Positions 54,614 through 61,763 of a stretch of 62,906 nt of DNA are shown here, piece after piece. Below the pieces are notes generated by a model, which had not been told where the DNA came from, did not search any database, and saw only the letters and a list, made by a program, of their open reading frames with translations. The translations under genes were made by a program, and so were the position numbers. The stretch spans positions 1 to 62,906 of the forward strand of contig CBINHE010000013.1 in the NCBI GenBank assembly GCA_966250375.1, in the 5' to 3' direction. This DNA comes from CAMLDH01 sp966250375. GTDB taxonomy: Bacteria; Pseudomonadota; Gammaproteobacteria; Burkholderiales; Burkholderiaceae_D. Within the stretch, counting starts at the first letter, position 1, and the number at the start of each line of letters is the position of its first letter.

Positions 54614-55846
54614 TTTGATCGGCTCCGGCGCGGACGCAACATTGCCCGCGGCGAATATCTCGCCATACGCCGCCAGCAATTTCGGAACTTCATATTGCCA
54701 TTCCAGCTCGCCGACCACGCGCTTGCGGCCGAACTCGCCCATGCGCTTGCGCCGTTCCGGATCGTCCAGCAACTCGACTATCTTGTGCGCCATGTCGATC
54801 GGGTCGTTCTTCTTCGCATACAGGGAAGCGTCTTGCGCGGACACGCGGCCTTCAGTCAAGTCGAACTGGACGATCGGTTTGCCCATCGCCATGTATTCCA
54901 TGATCTTGTTCATGGTGGACTTGTCGTTCATCTCGTTGGCGACATCGGGATTGACACATACGTCGGCGGTATTGAGCATTTCCAGTAATTCCTGGTCCGG
55001 TACGCGGCCGGTGAACGTGACGAAGTCAGCGATGCCGAGGTCCGCCGCCATCTGTTTCATTTCATTGAATGAAGTGCCGCTGCCGACCAGGCCAAAGTGC
55101 ACGTCCGAGCGTCCCATGTATTTGACGATATGGCGCACCGCCTGCAGCAGGTAGTCGATGCCCTCTTGCGCCCCCATGACACCGACATAGCCGACCAGGT
55201 ATTTGCAGCCACGCTTGAGCGTTTCATTGGGAGGCAGGATGCGCAAGCGATCGAGTTTCGGGCCGCTGCGGACCACGTAGACCTTGTCCGGGGCCATGCC
55301 GCCGCGTTCGATGGCGATGCGCTTGTACGACTCGTTGGTGGCGATCGAGACGTCGGCAGTCTTGAACGACCAGCGTTCGAACAGCAGCATCAAGTGGTAA
55401 AAGAAGTCGCGCCGCCCGAACTTGGCTTCGTACAGTTCCGGATTGATGTCATGATGGTCGAACAGGAATTTCTTGCGCATGAACAGCTTGAAAAATCCGG
55501 CGATCAGGAAGAGCAGGTCGGGCGGATTGCAGGCATGGATGACATCGAAGCCGTGCGCGAATTGCACCTTCCAGGCCAGGCGAGAGGTGTGGAACAGGGC
55601 GAGCCCGTACTCCAGCAAGTAGCCGATGGCCCCCTGTGCCTCGATCGGCAGGTTGTAGCGGTAGATGTGGATGCCGTCGAGCACCTCATAGGTTTTTTCA
55701 TATCCCTTGCCGGTCGGGCAGATGATCGACACCTGGTAGCCGTTGGCGTGCAGCGTCGTCGCTTCCTGCCATACGCGCCGGTCGAACGGCGACGGCAGAT
55801 TCTCTACCAGGATCAGGACACGGCGCGCTTTACCAGCAGATGCCAT
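54611..55846 (-). CDS. GT4-family glycosyltransferase
   Basis: 411 residues from the ATG at 55846 (MASAGKARRVLILVE); upstream codons are inside algD. GT-B fold with the N-terminal ENLPSPFDRRVWQEA typical of exopolysaccharide GT4 enzymes, FLFDHHDINPELYEAKFG, GYVGVMGAQEGIDYLL, and EYMAMGKPIVQFDLTEGR in the donor-binding region. It presumably adds a sugar to the repeat unit. It overlaps the algD 3' end by 17 bp and so is coupled to precursor supply. Confidence 0.9.
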   Translation of the reverse strand: MASAGKARRVLILVENLPSPFDRRVWQEATTLHANGYQVSIICPTGKGYEKTYEVLDGIHIYRYNLPIEAQGAIGYLLEYGLALFHTSRLAWKVQFAHGFDVIHACNPPDLLFLIAGFFKLFMRKKFLFDHHDINPELYEAKFGRRDFFYHLMLLFERWSFKTADVSIATNESYKRIAIERGGMAPDKVYVVRSGPKLDRLRILPPNETLKRGCKYLVGYVGVMGAQEGIDYLLQAVRHIVKYMGRSDVHFGLVGSGTSFNEMKQMAADLGIADFVTFTGRVPDQELLEMLNTADVCVNPDVANEMNDKSTMNKIMEYMAMGKPIVQFDLTEGRVSAQDASLYAKKNDPIDMAHKIVELLDDPERRKRMGEFGRKRVVGELEWQYEVPKLLAAYGEIFAAGNVASAPEPIK

Positions 55847-57140
55847 CGTATTGTTTCCCGCTGCGATCTTTGGATATCCGCACCAGGTCGACCACAACCT
55901 GATGCGCTTGCAGATGGTCCGGCACGTTGCGGAACTCTTCTGCCCCATTGCCGATGACGATGGTTTCCGCAAAATCCAGCACTTCATCGATCGACGGCAC
56001 CATCAGTTTGGCGATATGTGGAATGTGGTTGAGGATGTAGTCCTGGTTGGCGCCGGTGAGGGCGGCCAGGTTGACATTGCTGTCGTAGAGCTTCAGTTCA
56101 TAGCCTTTGCCCAGCAGGTATTCGATCACGTTTACCAGCGGCGATTCGCGCAGGTCGTCGGTGCCGGCCTTGAATGAAAATCCGAGGATGCCGACTTTCC
56201 GGAAGCCCTTGTCGATCACCATCTTGATGCCGTTCTCGATCTGGCGTTCGTTCGAACGGAGCAGCGAATTCATCAGCGGCAATTCCAGGTCCAGGTTCTT
56301 GCCCTTGTAGGTGAGTGCCCGCAGATCCTTCGGCAGGCAGGAGCCGCCGAATGCAAATCCCGGTTTCATGTAGTACGAAGACAGATTGAGCTTGGTATCG
56401 CGGCAGAATATTTCCATGACTTTGTGGCTGTCGATGCCGACCGCCTTGCAGATATTGCCGATTTCATTGGCGAACACCACCTTGACGGCATGCCAGCTGT
56501 TGTCGCTGTACTTCACCATTTCCGCTGTTTCGACATCGGTGCAGATGAGCGGCGCATCCATTTTTTCATACAGCTTTGCCAGGATTTCCCCGGCCTGAGT
56601 ATCGGACTCGCCGATGACGGTCTTGGGCGGATGGTAATAGTCGTAGACGGCGGTTCCTTCACGCAGGAATTCGGGGTTGATGCAGACGCCGAAGTCCACG
56701 CCGGCCTCTTTGCCGGAGCTGGCTTCCAGCGTCGGGATCACCACCGCGCGCATGGAGCCCGGCAGCATCGTGCTGCGCATCACGACCACATGGAAGGCGC
56801 GCTTGTCGCGCAGCGCGGCACCGATTTCCTCGCATACCTTGCGTACATGGCTCATATCGAGATTGCCGTTGATCTGGGACGGCGTGCCGACGCATACGAG
56901 TGTAATGCTCGAATTGAAAACGGCTTCCCGCGCATCGCTCGTTGCCCGCAGCAATCCTGCGCGGACCGTGTTGGCAATCATGTCGCCGATGTCTTTCTCG
57001 ACGATGGGCGTGATGCCTTGATTGATCAGGTCGACCTTGGTCGTGTTGGGATCGACGCCGATGACGGAGTGGCCGTCGGTAGCGAGGCAGCCGGCGGTAA
57101 CGGCGCCGACATAACCCAAGCCAAAAATGCTTATCTCCAT
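55830..57140 (-). CDS. algD: GDP-mannose 6-dehydrogenase
   Basis: 436 residues, the AlgD length. It aligns with Pseudomonas AlgD throughout: ISIFGLGYVGAVTAGCLATD at the start, VCVGTPSQINGNLD, the substrate region HAVKVVFANEIGNICKAVG, the catalytic cysteine GFAFGGSCLPKDLRALTY, and the GICW C-terminus. It oxidises GDP-mannose to GDP-mannuronate, the alginate precursor. UDP-glucose dehydrogenase is the alternative, but the AlgD-specific C-terminus argues against it. No other alginate genes (alg8, alg44) are in the window. Confidence 0.93.
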   Translation of the reverse strand: MEISIFGLGYVGAVTAGCLATDGHSVIGVDPNTTKVDLINQGITPIVEKDIGDMIANTVRAGLLRATSDAREAVFNSSITLVCVGTPSQINGNLDMSHVRKVCEEIGAALRDKRAFHVVVMRSTMLPGSMRAVVIPTLEASSGKEAGVDFGVCINPEFLREGTAVYDYYHPPKTVIGESDTQAGEILAKLYEKMDAPLICTDVETAEMVKYSDNSWHAVKVVFANEIGNICKAVGIDSHKVMEIFCRDTKLNLSSYYMKPGFAFGGSCLPKDLRALTYKGKNLDLELPLMNSLLRSNERQIENGIKMVIDKGFRKVGILGFSFKAGTDDLRESPLVNVIEYLLGKGYELKLYDSNVNLAALTGANQDYILNHIPHIAKLMVPSIDEVLDFAETIVIGNGAEEFRNVPDHLQAHQVVVDLVRISKDRSGKQYDGICW

Positions 57141-57216
57141 TGGAGTACCTTTTATCGGCGAAAAATCAAAAAATGCATAAGCTTCATAGGTTCATGATTG
57201 GCCTTGCGCGCACCTT

Positions 57217-57242
57217 GCGGAATAGTGCAAATGCACTTGCGC
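57217..57242 (-). promoter_or_regulatory. Conserved regulatory motif upstream of algD
   Basis: Read toward algD: GCGCAAGTGCATTTGCACTA followed by TTCCGC, about 77 bp before the ATG. The core AGTGCA-TT-TGCACT is an inverted repeat. The same 22-nt core lies in the same orientation before the GT2 gene at 60312, with two differences. The rest of the 283-bp region has no ORF. Confidence 0.6.
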
Positions 57243-57423
57243 TTTTGGGTGGACGGCGGTTTGACAACGCTTGTTGACGTAGCGCAAACGGATGCGGGCG
57301 CCGCCGGATTTTTCAGGGGCGCGCGAATGACAGCCTTGATATTTTTGATGGCCTGCCGGGTCACATTCCGCTCGGCCCGCGCGCATTTGATATGGCTCAA
57401 CAATCGCCATCAAGTCAGCCAAC

Positions 57424-58638
57424 TCACGGCGCTGATCGTTGCAGCTGCGCTTTGGTTCGCGGTGTGAGAGGAGTCCGGGCGAAGGGTGGCGCGATCGGCT
57501 GGCGCGGCTTGCCGCCGCCACCGATGCTGGTCGCACTGTTGTTGTCCACCACGTACAGCGCTTTCACCAGGCGTTGCACGTCACGCACCCACGGCGTGTT
57601 GTCGCGCACGCGCTGCTCCAGTTCCATGCCCCAGTCGTTCTTGAATTGCGTGCGCATCGATCCGTCCGGGCCTTTCTCGACATTGAAGCAGAACGATGGC
57701 GAATGGGTGTCGTCCACGATGTAGGCACCGTAGTTTTGCAAGGTCCACGCCAGCTGTTTGGCCGGCCCGGTTTTCAATCCCATGTTGGCGATATTGGTAG
57801 TGGGTGGGATCGCGAGCAGCGCGCCCATTTTCATGGCGGTATTGGTGTTGTTGCTGGCGGTGCCATAAAAGCCGACCGCATAACTGTCGGCTTTGGTGGC
57901 GGGCCAGCGGAAACAATCGGCCTTGGTCTCGCACTTGTAGAGCACCTGTTTGGCGTAGACATTGATCTTGAGTGCGTGGCGCGGGCCTTGCTGTCCCGGC
58001 CGCAGTTCCCCGACGCGAATCGAGCCACCCAGCGCCGACAATCCGGACCCGCCGTGCGAGCCCGCGTGGCCATCCCCTTCGATATCAACCTGGTCGAATT
58101 TCACCAGGCTCGTGGCAGTGCCGTGGGAGGTGCAGCGCGTAAATGGTTGGGTTTGAATCACGTTGCGGCCATCCGCCGCCAGAAATGCCGCCGAATTATT
58201 GCCGTTGCCGTGAGGGACGATGTAATTACCCGGAACCGGCACCTTGACCAGCAGATCTCCGGTCGCGACACAGCGGTCTTTTCCAGACCATGCGGCATTA
58301 CTGTAGTAAATGGATGTGCTTGGTGCCTTCGGCTTGAGAATGATCAACTCTTCATCGATTTGCGGCATCGGCGACCACGGGTCGCCGCCTGGAATCGCGG
58401 GCAAGTTCGCCGGCTTGTACACGGCGTCGCTGCCGATCGGCATGTTCCAGATGCTGTTGCTTGCGAACGGCCACTTCATTGGATCCCGTGCATGCGGCAC
58501 GGGCTTGGAAGATGCGCCTGCGTGCCCGTGACAGAACATCAGCATCATCGTGAAACCGGCACAGGACAGGATACAGGAAGAAGAACAGGAAAATGGCCAG
58601 CGCCAATAAGCCGCGTGGTTAATGATGTTTGAATTCAT
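57424..58638 (-). CDS. Secreted protein of unrecognised family, full-length paralog
   Basis: 404 residues from the ATG at 58638, inside the 3' end of the polymerase gene (20-bp overlap). The N-terminus has a Cys/Ser-rich hydrophobic stretch (about 14-43) ending in GHAGA, which looks like a signal peptide. The mature part has no family I can name. Landmarks are KWPFASNSIWNMPIGSDAVY, MPQIDEEL, SHGGSGLSALGGSIRVGELR, GPRHALKINVYAKQ, WPATKADSYAVGFYG and LQNYGAYIVDDT, with four cysteines also found in the paralog at 61764. The HAL...PA...YG...DD pattern recalls secreted actinobacterial proteins of unknown role (weak inference). Possibly matrix-associated. Confidence 0.75.
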   Translation of the reverse strand: MNSNIINHAAYWRWPFSCSSSCILSCAGFTMMLMFCHGHAGASSKPVPHARDPMKWPFASNSIWNMPIGSDAVYKPANLPAIPGGDPWSPMPQIDEELIILKPKAPSTSIYYSNAAWSGKDRCVATGDLLVKVPVPGNYIVPHGNGNNSAAFLAADGRNVIQTQPFTRCTSHGTATSLVKFDQVDIEGDGHAGSHGGSGLSALGGSIRVGELRPGQQGPRHALKINVYAKQVLYKCETKADCFRWPATKADSYAVGFYGTASNNTNTAMKMGALLAIPPTTNIANMGLKTGPAKQLAWTLQNYGAYIVDDTHSPSFCFNVEKGPDGSMRTQFKNDWGMELEQRVRDNTPWVRDVQRLVKALYVVDNNSATSIGGGGKPRQPIAPPFARTPLTPRTKAQLQRSAP

Positions 58639-60088
58639 TATGTTTTCTTCGCATCGCTCTTTTTGATCTTGCAACAAAGCCGATCGCCATCCCATATGCC
58701 AGCCAGAGAAAGGTCTGAGGCAGCGTCGGTGTAAATTGGTCATCGGTAAGACCTTGTACCAGCAACAGCAAAATGCACGCTCTCGCGCCGTCGAAGAAGC
58801 CACGCCAGAGGGGATCTGTATGCCCTGTCGCGAGGCGCCGGAAAAGCCGCCACATATGGCGGAAAAAAATGAATATGGTAATCGCACCCAAGACACCGAA
58901 ATCCAGGAACAAGCCGAGATAGGCACTGTGAGGGTGGCCTACCTGCAGAATTTCACCGCGCTGCGCGGCCTTCGACCAAATGATGGAATTGAGGCCATGT
59001 CCGAGGATGGGGCTGGCAAGCACCTCGGGCAACAGCGGTTTCCAGATATTGTCCACGCGTCCGGCGCTGATGTCCTCGCCGCTTCCGCTTGATACACCCA
59101 TGGACGCCCGCTCCACCACCGCCTGCGGCATCAGGATCGCGACAAAGCCGGCCAGCGCCAATATCGCCAGCATTATGCGCAGTCGTCGCTGCCTGAACAG
59201 GAAATACGCCACCACTGCCAGAAATCCGAGATAGGAGCCGCGTGAGAATGTCAACATGATGGCGATGACCAAGACGACCATCGTCACGCCGAACGTCCAT
59301 TTTTGCCAGGGCCCCGACAGGCTGAAAAAGCAGAACAGCGCCAGCGCAAACACCATGTTGAACATCAGACCCTGCTCGTTGGCATGCATGCCGATCACTG
59401 AAAGAAATTCGCGCGAATGGCTCAATGCCAGTGTCGACAGGGATACGCCTGACGTGGCGGTATAGACGATCACTATGATCGGCAGGATGATCGCGGAACA
59501 GAAAAACGGGATCAGGTAATTGCTGGGATGCCGTGCATTCGCGATGGAAGCCGATAGCAGATAGGCGGTAATCACAATTAACATTGGCTTGAGCATGTAT
59601 TCGCGCAGGTAGCCGGCCGGGGAGTCGAAGTTCACCAGGTAGTGGGATGGAATGGATGAAAAATGGGTCGCGCCGAACAAGCCGGCAAATACAATGGCGC
59701 CGATGTAGAGCCAAAAGGGCCGGGGCCAATGTGGAATGATGATCTTCTTGTGTTGGAGCCCCTGCGCAAGGAACAGCGACACGATCGACATCATCAAGAT
59801 CGCATTGAACGGGTTCAACCCCTTGACGCCGAGAAATTCCCTGGGGATGTGTTGCGTGGTAATGAGCGGCAACAGGATGATGGCAACCCAGACGCCGATG
59901 CGATAGTCGCTCAGGGACAGCGTCATGAACAAAAACACAAACAGACTCAGCAGCACCGGAACGGCACCGAATATGCCCATCAGCGCGCCGGCCAACAGCG
60001 CGGTGAGAATGACGCCCGTCAGCAATCGCAAGGAAGTTGTGGCGCGGACCGGCGGGTAGAGGCGATGGGGTTCTTTGGAAGTGTTCAC
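58619..60088 (-). CDS. O-antigen ligase/polymerase-like membrane protein (Wzy/WaaL type)
   Basis: 489 residues from a GTG at 60088; in-frame ATGs at 60163 and 60265/60268 are alternatives, and none has a strong ribosome site. About ten to twelve membrane helices. The Wzy_C domain carries the periplasmic loop with SRGSYLGFLAVV and HPHSAYLGLFLDFGVLGAI, the family signature. It probably polymerises lipid-linked repeat units. It ends overlapping the secreted-protein gene and is divergent from the GT2 gene. Confidence 0.85.
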   Translation of the reverse strand: MNTSKEPHRLYPPVRATTSLRLLTGVILTALLAGALMGIFGAVPVLLSLFVFLFMTLSLSDYRIGVWVAIILLPLITTQHIPREFLGVKGLNPFNAILMMSIVSLFLAQGLQHKKIIIPHWPRPFWLYIGAIVFAGLFGATHFSSIPSHYLVNFDSPAGYLREYMLKPMLIVITAYLLSASIANARHPSNYLIPFFCSAIILPIIVIVYTATSGVSLSTLALSHSREFLSVIGMHANEQGLMFNMVFALALFCFFSLSGPWQKWTFGVTMVVLVIAIMLTFSRGSYLGFLAVVAYFLFRQRRLRIMLAILALAGFVAILMPQAVVERASMGVSSGSGEDISAGRVDNIWKPLLPEVLASPILGHGLNSIIWSKAAQRGEILQVGHPHSAYLGLFLDFGVLGAITIFIFFRHMWRLFRRLATGHTDPLWRGFFDGARACILLLLVQGLTDDQFTPTLPQTFLWLAYGMAIGFVARSKRAMRRKHNEFKHH

Positions 60089-60404
60089 AACGGTGCTTTC
60101 AGAAGGGTACAAGAGTACATAAGACGGTGCACCGGAGCATTCTCGCCCGCGGGCGCCGCGCATGATACAACCGAGTTTAAAGTGTGCCGCGATGGCCGGC
60201 TTGTGCGAGCGCAAAAACAAACAGAGCTGGCCTGGAGCGTCAAGATCGGCGGCCGCCTCTTGCATCATCTGATGCAGGTCAAGAATGTCGAATGGAGGCG
60301 CATCGGATCAAGCGCATAAGTACATTTGCACTATTTCGCCTGCGCTGCGGAGGTTCAATAATGAGGACTGCCAGCGCGATGATGTGCAAGTTGGGAAAGT
60401 TCCG
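60089..60404. other. 316-bp divergent region, polymerase/GT2
   Basis: It holds the candidate regulatory motif at 60312-60339 and a 15-codon leader ORF at 60361-60408. The left part is open in the polymerase frame and may be coding if an upstream start is used. No terminator or repeat was seen. Confidence 0.5.
60312..60339 (+). promoter_or_regulatory. Conserved regulatory motif upstream of GT2, copy 2
   Basis: GCGCATAAGTACATTTGCAC followed by TATTTCGC, 65 bp before the GT2 ATG. The core AAGTRCATTTGCACTATTYC matches the algD upstream motif in sequence and in orientation toward the gene. One half of the palindrome is weaker here (AGTACA). It could serve the divergent polymerase gene as well. 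Confidence 0.6.
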
Positions 60405-60408
60405 ATGA
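60361..60408 (+). CDS. Short leader ORF (15 codons) coupled to GT2
   Basis: GGAGG at 60349-60353 with 7-nt spacing precedes an ATG that encodes MRTASAMMCKLGKFR and ends in TGA at 60406-60408. That stop overlaps the GT2 ATG (60405-60407). The ribosome site is the best in this region, better than the GGGAAAG before GT2 itself. Such an arrangement allows translational coupling. It may be a chance ORF. Confidence 0.35.
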   Translation: MRTASAMMCKLGKFR

Positions 60409-61235
60409 CGAAAACAATCCAGATGATCCCGGCCATGCCGCAAAATACGTTGCGCATTGCGCTCGTCTTGCCGGCGTATAACGAAGAACTGACCATCAGC
60501 GCCACGATCCGAACCTTTCACGAGCATCTGCCGGAAGCTGCCATCTTCGTGGTTAATAACAATTCGCGCGATGGTACGGCGGAATGCGCGTGGCAGACCT
60601 TTCGCGAACTGGGTTGCAAGGGCGACGTCATCGACGAGTGGCGTCAAGGAAAAGGCAATGCCTTGCGCCGCGCGTTCTTCGATATCGACGCCGACATCTA
60701 TGTGCTGGCCGATGCGGATCTGACCTATCCGGCGGACCGGGTGCGCGACCTGATCGCGCCGGTACTCGAGAACCGCGCCGACATGGTGGTCGGCGACCGG
60801 CACTCCGGCGACCGGCACTCCGGCGGCCATTATGCGAAGGAAAACCATCGGCCCTTGCACGGCATCGGCAACCGCATCGTGCAGGCAACCGTCAATGCCT
60901 TGTTCAACGCCAGGCTGGTCGACATCATGAGCGGCTATCGCGTCTTCAACCGGACCTTTGTGCGGAACTATCCGATCCTGGTAGAGGGGTTCCAGGTCGA
61001 AACCGACATGACCTTGCATGCCTTGCACTAGCGTTTCAGGATCATGGAAATCCTGATCGAATACAAGGACCGTCCGGCCGGCAGCTTCTCGAAATTGAAT
61101 ACCATCTCCGATGGCGTGAAAGTCCTGTTCACGATTGTGCAGATATTGCGCTATTACCGGCCGCTGCTACACGCCTTACTGATAGGGCAGCCTGACTACC
61201 TCAAGAAAAGCCTGCTGGTGTGGCCCGAGAGTTGA
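60405..61235 (+). pseudogene. GT2 glycosyltransferase, interrupted by an in-frame stop
   Basis: Family start IALVLPAYNEELTISATIRT, FVVNNNSRDGTAECA, DADLTYPADRV and the VDIMSGYRVFNRTFVRNYP region are intact. A TAG at 61029-61031 follows TLHALH where the family normally reads on. The same frame then continues RFRIMEILIEYKDRPAGSFS and LRYYRPLLHA, the expected C-terminal sequence, up to a TGA at 61233. A perfect 15-bp tandem duplication (60791-60820) inserts five residues (GDRHS twice). The expected two C-terminal membrane helices after YYRPLL are missing. Most likely a decaying gene. Confidence 0.78.
60791..60820 (+). repeat. 15-bp perfect tandem duplication in GT2
   Basis: CGGCGACCGGCACTC occurs twice with no gap. 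It keeps the frame and duplicates GDRHS at the conserved VVGDR motif. Confidence 0.85.
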
Positions 61236-61547
61236 ATGGCTCTCGGCATATGCATGGTCGCGCTGCTGGAGTTGTCGCCGGCGTCGCTGGCGGCGAGCCG
61301 CACGCTGCTCGTGTCCGGATTGGGCTATTCGCTAGCCTATCTCGTCGTCGGCGTGGCCACCGATGTCCGATATTACTACTGGCCCATCGTCGCGCTATCG
61401 ACCGCGTTAATTGTTGTATTTCCCTTGCTGGCAGCCCGCATCCGGAAAATAGATCGGACCGTGGCGGCCTGTTTCGTGTTGCTGGCGCTGATCTTGGGCG
61501 CGGGCTTGTTTGCGCGACTTACCGATAAACAGCTATTGATAATTTAG
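61236..61547 (+). pseudogene. C-terminal fragment of a polytopic membrane protein
   Basis: 103 codons starting at an ATG directly after the TGA that ends the GT2 frame, in the same frame. It encodes three to four hydrophobic helices (SGLGYSLAYLVVGVATDVRY, IVALSTALIVVFPLLAA, AACFVLLALILGAGLF). The lack of an N-terminal part and of a ribosome site suggests a remnant of a larger membrane protein, perhaps joined to the GT2 gene by a deletion. It could be translated as a small membrane protein; that cannot be excluded. Confidence 0.5.
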
Positions 61548-61697
61548 GATTCTGTATTGCAAACTTGTGTGCATAGGTTAGCCCGCCTGCGGGAGAGGGG
61601 GAAAAGCATGACGCCGATTTCTGTGGGTAAATCAGATCTCTTGCAGGGGGACGGTTGGTATGGAGGAGTGCGTGTCAATCATCTTCTAAATTCTCAA

Positions 61698-61740
61698 TAA
61701 ATATCGCCCTCTCCTGCAAGCAGCAGAGGGCGATATTTCA
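61698..61740 (-). terminator. Strong hairpin, probable terminator for the secreted-protein gene
   Basis: Perfect 14-bp arms AAATATCGCCCTCT and AGAGGGCGATATTT around a 12-nt loop, 24 bp after the stop of the minus-strand gene. The flanks are A/T-rich on both sides, so it may work in both directions. Confidence 0.7.
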
Positions 61741-61763
61741 TGATGCAGCGAGAGTGGTGTTGA

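Noticed and set aside
60312..60339. Sigma-54 promoter reading of the shared motif
   Set aside because: GG and GC elements are not spaced 10 bp apart in either copy; the palindromic core fits an operator better.
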